Shown: positions 44,683-55,947, counted from the first letter of the stretch. The stretch is 64,000 nt of DNA from Hirsutella rhossiliensis (GCF_020360975.1 NW_025408671.1:3472001-3536000), one strand, 5' to 3'. Made by a program: numbers and translations. Notes: generated by a model from the letters alone, not told the origin.

Positions 44683-45073
44683 GACACTGTAGGTAATTAT
44701 TAGGAATTCGTACATGAATGCACTCGGGATGGATGGATGTAGGTATTCACGCAAAGCAGGCTTGTATATCCGTACATACATACCACGGCGGTGTCCGTAC
44801 AGCATCGGGCAGCGGCAGGTCCCCCCGTTGGGCTTGCTCCTCTCCCTCTCCTTGGCTCCCCCCCAAGACCCAGCACTCCCCCCCGTCGGCTGTGCCTCGA
44901 GCCCCAGAGGGCCAATCAGCGGCTGGCTGCTGGCGATGGCCGCGAAGAGGGAGCGCTTCCGTTGCCGACCAACCAGAGACGGGCGAACGGCCCCCCTTTC
45001 TCGTCTCGCTGACACGCAGATGCAGAGGGTAATCACTCACGTAGGGAGGAGTGAGTAGCTGCGGAATACCTAC

Positions 45074-45110
45074 GAGGAGAGGAGAGGAGAGGAGAAGAGA
45101 GGAGAGGAGA
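45074..45110. repeat. GGAGA pentanucleotide repeat
   Basis: About seven units of GGAGA with one AAGAGA interruption, followed at 45150-45210 by further GA-rich sequence. Confidence 0.85.
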
Positions 45111-45867
45111 GGGCTGGCTGCGATGGATGGAAGGGCTTGAAATGTGGGGGTTTAGAGAGAGAGAGGGAGAGGGAGAGTGAGAGAGACGAAGAGAGGGAAA
45201 GGGAGAGAGATCAAGGTAGAACACATACAAAAGATACTTGAGCAAAGTACTCCGTACCTGACATCAGGCTCACCTTCTGCAGAGGTAGGTACATAGGTAC
45301 CCATCTACTGTATGTACCTGGGAGTACCCGCCTCATAGCCGCTGATGCCTGCCCCCAACGCGCCTACGCACACCACTAGACACACTCCCCCTCCCCTGGT
45401 CTCTCGCCCATCCTCCACCCGCGTCTCCTCCTTGGCTGCCTTCTTTTTGCATCTCGCTCTCCACGAACCCCTCCAGCAGCGGCGGCGCTTGCTCTCTCGT
45501 TTCTTCAGCCTCTCCTCCCCCCCGGCCCCTGTCCCTGTCCCTGTGCTCGGACAGGCAGAACCATTGCATCGGGCGCATATCCAAAACGCAGTCTTCCTCG
45601 TTGCCGCCAGACGCCCCCCCTTCTCATTCACGCATTCACACATACGCGGTCACAGACAAGGCGCCAAGCAGAAGCAAACCGCCGTCTTTCCTTGCTTCCA
45701 TCCCCTCGGTCCCGCACACCCTCGCCGGCCCTCGCGACTCGCCTCCTCGGCCATAGCGATATAACCCTCGTCGTCGGCGGCCTTGCTCTTCCTCCTCTTC
45801 TTCTCCACCATCTTTGCTTCCTCCCCTCTCCCACCGCCTTGCACCTCTTGCCGTCGTCGACGTCACC

Positions 45868-46587
45868 ATGCCGGCCGTCAAACCCAAGCTCGAGAAGCTC
45901 TCCACGCCCCTCTCGGCCACCTTTCCCTCCGAGGTCACGTCGGCTTCCACGGCCACGCCTCTGTCCGCCGTCCACTTCCTCTGCAAGCCCGACCCCGACT
46001 TCATCAAGACGCCCATCAGCCCGCCCTCGGCTTACACCGACTTCCTCTCCCGCGCCATGTCCCTCGCCTCTCCCGCCTCTCCCGCCTCTCCCGCCTCTCC
46101 CGCCTCTCCCGCCTTGCCCGACTCGGGCCACGACACGCCCGACTCGGCCTCGGCTTCGTCTGCCGCTGACGACTCTTCCTCACTCCCCTCGTCTGCCTCG
46201 CCCACCTCCACCACGGCCACCAAGGAGACGCCTCCAAGCACAGCCTCGGCCGTGGTCCCGCCCAGTCCATACGCGCCTCTGGTTCCAATGTCGGCTCCCC
46301 CCATCGGCGCCGCCTCGTTTCCCAGCCTGAAGCTCCCTCCCAGCCCTGCCGTCTCCAACTTCGACTCTCCCCTCAGCGCCAGCGCCGTCAGGACGCCCTT
46401 TAGCGCCCGCTCCGTCCGCCCCGTCTTTGACTGGGACGCCGCTTTGCAAGCCCGCTTCGCCGACCTCAAGAAGCACAAGGCCTCGCGCACCAGCGTGCGG
46501 CACATCCGAGAGGTGGTGACCCGGACCGTCACGTACACGCCCAAGATGGACCCGGCACCCAGAGGCAAGCGACGCAAGGTGGAGTGA
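45868..46587 (+). CDS. Pro/Ser-rich protein with conserved basic C-terminus
   Basis: A single exon of 239 residues starting at an ATG in CACCATGCC context; the open frame extends 18 codons upstream to another ATG, but the Kozak-like context favours this one. The middle is Pro/Ser/Ala-rich and contains a repeated SPA tripeptide made by a 9-bp DNA repeat (about 46070-46113). The last 60 residues look conserved: FDWDAALQARFADLKKHK, then SVRHIREVVTRTVTYTPK, ending in a nuclear-localisation-like GKRRKVE. I do not recognise a named domain. Features suggest a small nuclear regulatory protein; function unknown. A long pyrimidine-rich leader from about 45380 precedes it. Confidence 0.75.
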   Translation: MPAVKPKLEKLSTPLSATFPSEVTSASTATPLSAVHFLCKPDPDFIKTPISPPSAYTDFLSRAMSLASPASPASPASPASPALPDSGHDTPDSASASSAADDSSSLPSSASPTSTTATKETPPSTASAVVPPSPYAPLVPMSAPPIGAASFPSLKLPPSPAVSNFDSPLSASAVRTPFSARSVRPVFDWDAALQARFADLKKHKASRTSVRHIREVVTRTVTYTPKMDPAPRGKRRKVE

Positions 46588-48560
46588 CGCAAGGTGCCGG
46601 CGGAATCGGCGTTACGATGTCACGGAATGACGGCTACGAAGACGCAACTTCTCGGGCTGGCCCTGATATGGGATCCGCAGCGGCACCTATCATGACGGAG
46701 GCTGCTCTTGGCGCGGATGGCTTGGAACCACGACCAGTTGTTTTCTTACTAATGCAAGGTCGACTCCAAGAGAGGCTTGTGTCGAACTTGATTACTGCAA
46801 AGACTTGGGACAAAGAGGGGTGTTTTACGGCGTTGATGTTGACTCTTGTTCCGACTTGTCTCGGCCAGGTGCTCTGTCCTTCTTTTCTCCCTTTTTCCTG
46901 CGTTGTTTACATTTCTCTCCATCTTTTCCCTTCGATACCAAGGACTGAAGAGGAAGGTGGGGGATGCGGTGGTCACGAGTGCTGGATGGCTTGGAGTTGC
47001 TGCCGCCAGCAGCCGCGGCGGGCGGCGGCAGTTTATCGACACTGGGGTTGCAGCGGTGATTGCACGGCAGAGAGGCGGGAGGTTGTTGGAGTCGAGCAGG
47101 GGGGGGGATCAAGACGCGTTGCCTTGTGAAAGTTGCCACAGTTGGTCATGACATGGATGCAGATGGGTGGGTGTATATGGATGCCCCGTGTCAACCAGTC
47201 AGCTTGCATACCGCCATTCCATCAGCCCAAGAAGCACAATAGCAGGAGCATAGCACACAAAGGCAGGCGAGGCAAGCAATGTGTCGTACAGTGGGCTTCC
47301 TTGGCGAAGGCTGCCAGCCTGATAGGTCCCGCCCACGCCCCCTCTTTTGTTGCGCTTGGCTACGTGAAGGGCTTGCACATGCGAGTCGCGCGTGAGCGTG
47401 CTTTGTTCTGCTCTTTTGTTGTTATTGTTGTTGTCGTCGTCGTGGCCCTGCTGTGACGGGGTTGGCTGGCGGCCGCATGGCGGCGGCCATGATGGCTGTC
47501 GTCTTGCCGTGCAGGTATTTCTTTACGCTCTCCTTTTCTACAGGCGGCCGACGAGGGGGGGGGGGGCGAGATATAGTGCATCACTGCATAGAGCCGTACG
47601 TACGTACATGCGTCTACCAGGGGGGCGCCGAGATGCAGGCTTCCGGATGAGTGCATTGCCGTAGGCGCACGTCTGGATGGCTGGAGTCAGACACGGAATG
47701 GGAGACTGTGGGACGGGTCGAGGACCAGCGTCAAGGCAGAGCTTCCGCCGTTGGCTGTAGGTAGCCCGTGTCAGAAACGGAGTGGCCAGAGCGGCCGATG
47801 GTCATCCTGGTGGTGGTGGTGGTGGTGGTGATGAGTCTGGTGAGCTCTGCCGGTCAGTCAGGGGCGATTCCGGGTCTGGTTGCGTTTGTAGCTCGTTGCC
47901 TTTTGCCGCACTTCACTCTCGGCATTTTTTTTTCTTTTGATATATCCGATGGCCGTTGGCGCCGTTGTCTGCATCATGGCCGTCACTGTCCAATCCCCCG
48001 TTGTCATCCCCGGCCTTCATGGTTCCTCCCGCTGTCCAGGTGCTGAAGCAGCCATCAATCGCCGACGTATGCTTGAGCCATATGGTGAAAAGGTCCTATG
48101 CTTTCACCTTGCTGGAACAGTCACTACCTTCTCCCTGACGACGGAGACCAGCCGGACGTGCAACAAGTTCCCCTTCAAGAGCTGGCCAGTCAAAGCCACG
48201 CCAAGACTATCAAGGACACTCACCGGGTCTTCACTAACGGGAGGATCAGGAAGGAGCATCTCCTCATGAATGTACTGCGGGCTGAGGATGGCATCTACTA
48301 AGCGTCTTCATATATGTTTATGCGCCTGGTGACAAGATGGTCTCGTGTGCGTCGGGAGGGATCTCAGGACTGCGGTTGCTGAATTTTCTGCTCGAATAAT
48401 TACAGGGTCATGTCCAGCACTGTTGTGCAAACCCCGCCACGTCAAAACCTTGTCCGCTTTATGGACCGATGCTTCGTCTCGAATGCTTCTTTCCAGATTC
48501 CCCTGAAACCTTGTCCAAGCTCCGCCCCATCGTGGAGCCTTTTCAAAGACAGAGTCGACG
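46588..48560. other. Gene-free stretch
   Basis: About 2 kb with no supported gene. A TGG repeat lies at 47808-47829. A short plus frame ending at 48301 (HTNGRIRKEHLL-like content) looks vaguely protein-like but has no start context, exon partner or domain; it may be a gene relic. Confidence 0.55.
47808..47829. repeat. TGG trinucleotide repeat
   Basis: About seven TGG units in non-coding DNA, giving a spurious poly-Val frame. Confidence 0.88.
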
Positions 48561-49300
48561 TCATACCAAGTCGATTCCCATGTATTCTCTCCAAGCCACC
48601 CGGCTTGTTTCCGGCTCACGCTGTACGGCCCAATCGTCAGCGGTGCAAAAGGCATCGACATAGGCGAGGGAAGAAGCATTGGCTTGGTTCACCACACCCA
48701 TGAAAGCCCTGCCGTCGAAGATCAAGCCATGGCGACAGAACAAGCCCGCCATCCTCGCGGTCCGGATGAACTACAGGTCAATGTCCGAGATATTGCGGGC
48801 TTGTCTGAGAAAATCCTGCCAGAAGAGGTCCTCCAGTTCGTGGCGGTTGTCATAGTAGTGCCATCCCTCAGAATCCATGAAGCCAAGGACATTCTAAAGT
48901 CCCCATAAGGAAAAGCCAAACGGGAGGACCCCGGCCTCGGCCCAGTCCACGATGCCCGTGATGCTGCCGGTTTCGGAGTTGATGAGGAGATTCATCTCGC
49001 AAAGGTCCCCGTGAGTAAGGACGAAGGGAAGTGCCCCCGAGAAGAGTGCTGGGAGACGTTGGCGAACTCTGCCCAAGTTGGACGCAAACCGAGACGGTAG
49101 TGGACCCGAAACTGGAAGAGCTTCGACTCATTGGTCCCAGCCGTCAAGGAATAGCTGAAGGTCCCCTGTATCTGAACAGGACGAGGCTGCCCGCCAGCGC
49201 GAGAAATGGCGAAATCATGGCACTGCTGTCCTGTTCCAGTTGTGCTCGATTTAAAGAAGGAATCGATTTCGTTTTCGAGGCTATAGGGAGTAACCGCCAT
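48561..49300 (-). pseudogene. Decayed aminoglycoside-phosphotransferase-family gene
   Basis: Starting at 49300 a frame gives about 65 protein-like residues (MAVTPYSLENEIDSFF, then GTFSYSLTAGTNESKLFQFR) that match the N-terminal lobe of fungal APH-family proteins. At about 49101 homology jumps to a far later part of the family in another frame: LPALFSGALPFVLTHGDLCE with the catalytic HGD, MNLLIN, and IVDWAEAGVLPFGFSLWGL. So roughly 100 codons are missing and the frame is shifted. Two in-frame TAG stops follow, at 48894-48896 and 48771-48773, yet family-like sequence continues after each (GWHYYDNRHELEDLFW, then MAGLFCRHG and FTADDW-like end). One stop is where the family has CAG, a C-to-T change of RIP type; the other replaces Glu. 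The gene is broken at three points, so it cannot make a kinase. Confidence 0.85.
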
Positions 49301-51449
49301 GACGAAAGGCGACGACGAGCGGCGAGGCCATGTGCGGAGGTGGTCTCGAGGCGGGGAGGTTTGAGAGGATGTCAGGCTGCAACGAGTCTAGCGGGCGCGG
49401 AGTGCGGCAAGTCATTGAGGTGTTGGCTGTTCAGTGGTTGGTAGAAGGGAGTTCATGGCGCCGTGAGAATTCGTACAGTAATTAATTAATACAGTACACC
49501 TGGAAATGACAGCCCTTGTGGGCGCAACCCTTGGTTGGATATCGACGATTGCCTCTGTACACACACGCACACATACACATGTATATATATACATGCTAGC
49601 TTTAGAAGGGCAGTGTAAAGAGCCCTGGCGAATTACCTGCTCCCTCGTCGTCTTGTTCCGCTCGCTTCCTTCCGAGTATCAGAAGGCGCGGGTGCTGGGC
49701 CGCTAACTGCACACCCCAACTTTACCGCGTCCACCCCCGCTGCCCCGCCCCCTCCAGAGCACACCGAGGTACAATCAAGCGTGCGTGCTGATTGGCGACC
49801 CAGACCCCTGGTCCCGGCCTACGACAAGCTGTCTGCAGGCTTCCGCGACGATGCGCTTTGAGTGCAGGCGTTCTGTTTTTAGAGTCAGATGAGCGTACCT
49901 GCAACAGATGCACACGAAGTGTCCTGTGACACGGTGCAAGACCGCATGTACCTCCAGGTGCCGCCCAGTCGGCGGCCGTTAAGCGCCGGGAAGGGGCGGG
50001 GCCGTGTGATTGGCCGGCGCAGTAGCGTGTGCTGCTCGCCCCGTCACACGCCCCACCCGCCGCCCCCCGGGGGGAGCGCCCGTTGCCGTGATTGGCTGCT
50101 GCGCTGGATGCTTAAGCGCCCTGCCTCGTGAGCCCTGGCGGTACTTGGCGTGTACATGCGGCTTCCAAGGCAGGCGAGTTGAGAGGACAGGACGACGCGG
50201 AACCGACGCGCTGTTCTTCGACACGGACACGCCTGTACGGATATGCATGTGCCTGTGTCATGTTATGGTTTCTTTGTATGTGCATGAGAAACAAGACAAG
50301 GCGGGTCGTCACCGCTCGGGACAGGGCAGAGACGTCCCCCTGGGGCCTTTTCTACTTCTCGAGACATGCTCTTATTAACCCTTTCCCTCCCTGTCCATCT
50401 TGAAGGCCCGTCTTTCCCAGGAACATGGCCCAGCATAGCCCGCTTCGATTCGTCCCCCAAAAAGAGTCCAAAGAGGCACCGTGACCGGGCATACGCATGC
50501 TCGGGGACGACGGACTCCCCTTGTTCGGACGCAGAAGCAATAATAGCGTGCACGGCAAGGAGACGCCTCTCCGAACGCAAGCCCGACTTTGGCACCAGGT
50601 ACTCTCCTTGCAGACGCTCGGCGCGTTCCGGGCCCAGGGGAGCAAAGGGGAAGAAGAAGATGGATAAATAAACCCCATGTATTGTCTTCCCCCCTCCAGC
50701 GCCGCTATGAGAGGGACTTATACGCCCTCGCTCACACAGAACCCTGTGCCGTGCATGGCTCCATGATCCCTCTTCGTCGCCTTTGGTTTTCCTGAAACAA
50801 GGCCCCCATCTCCCATCTCATCTCATCCCTCCACGACACCGTCTGTGGAATTACCCGGGGGCCTCCGAGTGCTCCGTATCTTTGCCTCAGCATCCACCCC
50901 CCTCCCCCTGTGCTCCGGCTGCATCTTAGCTTCTCGGCCCGGACCTCGGCGCGAACAACGCCGGCCGGTCCATCGCTCTCCCAGTCTCTCGCGAACTGCG
51001 TTTCCGTCGTCATCCCTTCGTGTCCCATCTCCACTTGCACCGCGCAACATGCAGCAGGCAGCAGGCAGGTGCATCGCAAAACCCGTCACTGCACAATCGC
51101 CCACGCGAGGCCGTCCACGTCATGCTCACACACACGTAGACTTGCGTGTAAATCCTTCCAAGCTCGCCGGCCCGATAATTACTCAAACGCCGTACAAATA
51201 CATCCATACGCTCTACTGTACGCATCTGAACGGCCCGTGGCGCGGCAGCCGGCCACAAGCAAACCCCAATGCGACATTCCCCCTCTCCCAAGGGCGCCCC
51301 CCTTTCCAAGCACCTCCACCATGTTGTACAGTATGTGGATGGTGGTGTTGGATCTGCTAGGTAAACAGTTCTGCTTGCAACTACGGTAAAGCACCCTGGG
51401 CGCATCACATACCGTACAGTTGCTCCGCATGTGTTCGCAAACGCGGCCG
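49301..51449. other. Gene-free stretch
   Basis: About 2.1 kb between the pseudogene and the 3' end of FAN1. Contains a TAATTAATTAAT run at 49480-49491 within GTACAGTA...TACAGTAC, and a TATA-type run near 49582. No protein-like frame recognised. Confidence 0.55.
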
Positions 51450-54086
51450 TTAATCCACTTCCCTAACCTCCTTGGCAACCGCGTTGCACAGCGCCACCTT
51501 GACCCCGGCGCCCGTCAGGACGTGGATCCATACCCTCTGTGTGTCGCTCAGTCGGTCGTTGGCGCTCTTGACCTCGGCAAACATGACCTCGCCGCGCCGC
51601 GCTCCCGGGCCAGCCTCCGCCGCATGCCCCCTCTTTTCCTCCTCCTCCTCCTCCTCCCCTTTGCTCCGCCACAGCACCAGGTCCGGCACGCCTCCACCTC
51701 TCTGCTTGTACTCCTGCGCCATCACCTTGCAAATCGCTGACAGAGCGCTGCCCTCAAAGCACCGCACCAGCTCGGCCACGTCTTCCACGTCAAAGTCCCA
51801 GTTCAGGCCAACCACGCTCGTCCGTCGCTCGTGCTCCCGCTCCCATACCTCACGCAAGAGCCGTTCTCCCTCCCCGTTGGCAATCTCCACCAGACGGTGG
51901 TTGATTTCCGAGGCCCGCGCCGGGAAGAAGGCGTCCGTGTGTAGGTCCAGCGGACACGTCTGGTAGGCCGTCTGAAACACGTTGGGGATGTACAGAAAGA
52001 GTACGTCGTAGAAGAGATAGGCGAAGAGCGTACGCAACACGCCCCCCTCGGCGTGGTACCCCTTCCAGCCCTGCCGCCGAAAGTGGCTCAGACACATATC
52101 TTCTACGCTGCACTCGCCTCCAGAGTCTAGCTCGTCCAGCCATACCGTTTTGGTCGAGGCAGCTTGGGCACCAGGCTTGGGCGCCAAGTCTCGCTTGAGC
52201 TGAATCCCCTCGATTGTCATCTCAAGGGGCTCGGCAAGGCGGACGTGGCCAAAGTCATGCTGCAGCCGCCGAGGGATGCGCAGCTTCTTCTCCAGCTTCA
52301 GCAGCCGCTTCTGGAGATCATAGTGGTATATGAGGTGGCAGTCGGGGTCCTGCAGGCCAGTCTCGCATGTCGCCACGGCTATTCGCTTCCAGTGCCTCTT
52401 CTGGTGCTCCAGATCGTGAGGAAGGGCATCCCCGTCTGGCTTCGGCATGTAGTGTTCCTCCAAAAGAGCCTTGCGTTGATACCAGGCGCCCCTTCGGGCT
52501 AGGTGAAATAGCTTCTGTCCCAGCAGCTCAATCAGCAGGCTGTGTTCTTTCCTGTGCTCCTTGCGCCGCCCAAACACATACATTGCTTTGTGAATGATGC
52601 GAGTGTAGGCGTGGGCGGGATTGAACCTTCTCAAGTACGCCCCCTCACCCATTTCGTACACTGTCCGCTCCTTGTCCTGCTCCTCCGCAACAAATCTCTG
52701 CCATCGAGGGTGCGTTCTTTCAAAGACATGGACAATCTTTTGCAAATCTGCTTCGCTCGGAGTGCCGTTGAATTCCAGTATGATGTCCACCTCGGCCTCC
52801 ATCCGTATGGCAGTCTCGAATTCCAAAAGGTGCATGCGAGACGCAAAGATAGTCGACGTGCGGCACACTATGTACTCGGGGAAACTCCGCCGCGCAATCT
52901 TGGCGAGAATGATAGTCGTGAGTGACTTTTCTGTCCACTCCGTCGATCTGTAAAAGACGAGGTGCACACGCTCAAAGAGCTTGAACGTGGCCGGCGACAG
53001 GCGAACGCATGGGCCAATCATGGACAACATCTTATCCAAAAAGTGCTGTTCCCGGCTCGAATCCTCCTTACGGAGCCTGCTTGCGCCATTCGTCTTGCGC
53101 GAGTCGGCCTCTGTGGACGCATTTGAGTCGCGGCTGTTGTGCCGACTGAGCCCGACGGCCGCCAACCCTGCTTGCTGCTGGCTCGTCCGGCAGAGGCCTC
53201 TGATTAGTTCCGCCTTGTTCCGACCCTGAACCTTCGCCTCCTTAGCCAAGGCCTTGAGCTCGTCAAGGTACAGTAGCGGTGCTGCTTCATCGACCGTCGT
53301 GATGTGGTCCTCCGATGCGTCGGCGAAAGTGAAAGACTCCTCGAGGCTGTTTTCTTCAAGGTTAAGGCCAGGGATCAGATCTTTTGCGTCCTCGGCTTCA
53401 GTCCGTGGGAGTCGCCGTGTTTTCTGCAGCGATTCAATCGCCACCAGCGGATCCGAGACATCTGCGTGGTATCCCAAGCGACTGGACCGATGCCACGCCG
53501 CAGTTTTGCGAAGAAATAATCGAACATAGCTGGCCAGAGTCAACATTGGCATGGACAGGGGAGGTGGCACGACCTACAGAAATTGGGACTCATAGTCCAG
53601 GTCTCTCCACCGTCGAAATACCTCCATTTCCCTCTCGTTGAAGAGCTGCGACTCCTCCTCGAGCACGGTATCAAGGGCGAGATTGAAGGCATCGACGTAG
53701 ATGGAGCTCCTTCCTTTGATCCACAATGGCCGCGTTGTTTCATTTGCGCCACGCTCATGAGAGCTTGTTTGCGATGACTTTGCAAGCTCATACTCTTCGA
53801 TGGCGTGGTCGTCATTTTGCGTTGGTGGTAAAACGTTCTCGACATCGGTGATGCCATGCTTTTGCCGCGTGTTCTCTTTCTCGCTGGTGCTCCCGTAATC
53901 TTCGGTTCTTCTCGCGGCATCGTCTTCCGACGAGGATTCTTCTGCTCCTCCTGATGCCGAGCTGTCGATAACGTCTCTCTTCAATCGCTTCGGCGGTCTT
54001 CCCGGAGCAGAACCGTGACTCGGTACCAGCCCGACTCCGTTGCCGTCTTTTTCAGTGTCCGGCAGCTTTGTCACAAAGGCATCCAT
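51450..54086 (-). CDS. FAN1: Fanconi-associated nuclease 1 (VRR-NUC)
   Basis: Two exons, 53578-54086 and 51450-53529, one 48-nt intron inside the conserved ESQFLYVRLFLRK segment, giving 862 residues. A nuclear signal (RPPKRLKRD) lies near residue 35. A SAP-like helix pair (LYLDELKALAKEAKVQGRNK) follows the N-terminal part, then TPR-like helices. The C-terminal VRR-NUC nuclease has GVPDLVLW (catalytic Asp) and EVKSANDRLSDTQRVW (catalytic Glu-x-Lys), with an upstream Glu in HAEGGVLRTLF. FAN1 cuts 5'-flap DNA and helps remove interstrand crosslinks. Unlike the human protein there is no UBZ zinc finger, the usual fungal state. A poly-Glu insert (KGEEEEEEEK) sits between the two catalytic motifs and the start is the first ATG. 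Confidence 0.95.
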
Positions 54087-54383
54087 ACTGATTCAGCCTT
54101 CGTCTCGACATGACAAGCATACACCGGGTATTGGCGGCGGCAGATGACGTGGAACATGGCGAGCACGGGCGGCGCGTAACGGCGGAGCGGCCGACTGAAG
54201 TCGAAACACGAAGTCAGCTGACCGCGTGGAGCGTTTCCCTGAGTGTACTCTGTACCAGTGGACTCTGAAGTCCTAGTCTGCCCGAGATTCAGCCGGTGGG
54301 TGGGAGCTTGACCAACTGCCGGGATTGCGTTCACCTCCTCTGACCAAACTCGCTGTCGCTTGCCCGGCGGCCAAATCCAGACT
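54087..54383. promoter_or_regulatory. Bidirectional promoter FAN1 - SDC1
   Basis: 297 bp separates the two divergent start codons, too short for independent upstream regions in this genome. No specific factor site is claimed. Confidence 0.6.
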
Positions 54384-54940
54384 ATGGCAGACGATGTCTC
54401 CAAGCCGGAAACGATGCTGGAGGTCCCGCAGGTCCCCGCGACAAACGATGCCGCGATTGGCACCAACTTGACGCAACAAACACAGCCGACTGCACCACCA
54501 GGCACACCACACAAGGACGTTGTCATGTCCGACGCGCCCATTGAACAAGCCGCGGTAAAGTTCTGCCTCCTTCCCACAGATTTTTCGCGGTGGTTATGGA
54601 GCGCTTCGCTGACACGCCGGGAAAGTCGCCTGCACCAGCCCGAACCGGAACTCCAGCGCAAGGCTCTCGCGCTGCCTCGGCACACCCGGACGCGAACTTG
54701 ACGATGCCTTCAGAGGCGGTGCCCCATGGCGATCCCACCCGACGATATCTGAATACCAAGGTCACTGGGGTCTTGCTCGAGGGAATGAAGCAATTGGCCA
54801 AGGACCAGTGAGTTGCCATGCGGAAGCGCAGTGTTGCCTCATCGACTCACACTCAAGCCAGACCCCACGATCCACTACGAGTCCTGGGCGAATTCTTGAT
54901 ACAAAAATCAAAGGAACTCGAGAAAATCGGTCAGGCTTGA
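54384..54940 (+). CDS. SDC1: COMPASS subunit Sdc1 (Dpy-30 domain)
   Basis: Three exons, 54384-54554, 54626-54807 and 54862-54940, introns 71 and 54 nt, giving 143 residues. The N-terminal 90 residues are a disordered Pro/Thr/Ala-rich arm. The C-terminal Dpy-30 motif is formed across the last splice: RRYLNTKVTGVLLEGMKQLA, then PHDPLRVLGEFLIQKSKELE. This dimeric helix bundle binds the Ash2/Bre2 helix in the Set1 (COMPASS) H3K4 methyltransferase. The second acceptor is uncertain: an alternative at 54601 would add eight residues (RFADTPGK) in frame; I chose 54625 because a branch point (GCTGAC) stands 15 bp before it. The 297-bp space to FAN1 must hold both promoters. Confidence 0.9.
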
Positions 54941-55228
54941 TTCGCACTCGAACGCTGGGCAACGGCAGGAAACGGATTGCATAGACTGGCGTTTCGCGGA
55001 TTTCAAAGTGCAATATGAGACGACAGATACCAGGTTGGGACATCCATTACTGAACTTTGTAGTCAACCGCTATCAATTCTGAGCTGTTCGACTACCCCAT
55101 GGCCAGCAAGATCTCGGGAAGAAGCATAGAGGCTCTCTAAATGCAGGTTTTCCATAAATTCCCCCCAACTCCAGGACCCAGGAAAACCACCGTCACCAGG
55201 CCCAAGTGAGCCGGAGAGTATCCCCTCC

Positions 55229-55947
55229 TTATGCGACAATGGTGCTGGCGGTGGCCGACTCGTACTTCCAGGTGGGAGGCAGGACGCCGACAGTCTTGTA
55301 GTAGCGGGCCAGGCGGTGGATCCGCGACTCGATGAGAATGAGGCGGAACTTAGAGTCCTTGTCTTTGCGGTTGCGCTCGAGGTGCTTGCGGACGGCGACG
55401 GCCTGGGTTACAGCGTCACATGGTCAGTCATCCAAAAGCCAGCATCGCCTCTCTCCATGAATGTACCTTCTTGATGAGCATGTACAGGTCCTCGGGAAGT
55501 TCGGGGGCGAGGCCTGTTTTCATCACTCTGTCAGCCTTGACCGTACAGAGGCGGGAGAAAATCTCCATGTGCATGCATGCGTATCCAACGCCGTATTGTG
55601 CTCGAGTTCGCTTCAGGGAGGTGTACCGGAGGACTTGAGGATTCGCAGGATTTTGTTGCCTAGGAGTGCGTCAGTGAAATGCTCGCGCGCGCACTCGTGT
55701 CTTCGTCGCCAATTGCGAGCCACAATTCGGGGCAAACAAGCATACCGGTGACAATCTTGACCTGGGCGATGCCGTGGGAGTCTCGCAGAATGACGCCAAT
55801 CTGCGAGGGCGTGGCACCCTTCCTGGCGAGCTTGCCGATCTGCTCAACAACCTGCTCGGGGGTGGTCTTCAGCCACGCCGGGGGAGCGCGCGAGTAGGGA
55901 ATCGCCGAGGCAGAAATGCCCTTGCCGTTGCTGTGAAGTCTACCCAT
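55229..55947 (-). CDS. RPS13: 40S ribosomal protein S13 (uS15)
   Basis: Four exons, 55746-55947, 55627-55659, 55467-55513 and 55229-55402, introns 86, 113 and 64 nt, giving 151 residues, the standard eukaryotic length. It reads [20 protein letters not shown] at the start, [20 protein letters not shown] across the two small exons, and ends [13 protein letters not shown]. uS15 binds 18S rRNA in the small-subunit platform. The 33-nt second exon is unusually small, and the two mini-exons are fixed by protein continuity. The gene has many introns for its size, normal for ribosomal protein genes in Sordariomycetes. Confidence 0.97.

Larger units (their letters stand above)
35979..45867. other. 9.9-kb gene-free block upstream of hapB
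   Basis: I find no gene here. Near hapB (35979-38400) the sequence is promoter-like with purine/pyrimidine runs. From 38400 to 43400 it is ordinary mid-GC DNA whose open frames (up to 267 codons) overlap on both strands and show no domain. From 43880 to 45240 simple repeats dominate (GGCA, TCTG, TACA, GGAGA, GA). A 498-codon frame at 43540-45036 (minus) is low-complexity and judged spurious. Motif clusters with TAGG/GGTA and TACTCCGTA occur near 37361-37380 and 45248-45320. It is not AT-rich, so it does not look like heavily RIP-mutated repeats. Confidence 0.6.

Noticed and set aside
43540..45036. 498-codon minus-strand open frame
   Set aside because: Low-complexity Ser/Pro/Arg content produced by simple repeats, with equally long frames on the other strand and no domain.
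48098..48301. Short plus frame of protein-like content
   Set aside because: Vaguely gene-like, but no start context, splice partner or recognised family; noted only as a possible relic.
55514..55626. C/D-box snoRNA in an RPS13 intron
   Set aside because: A TGATGA-like C box and CTGA boxes are present but in the wrong order and spacing.
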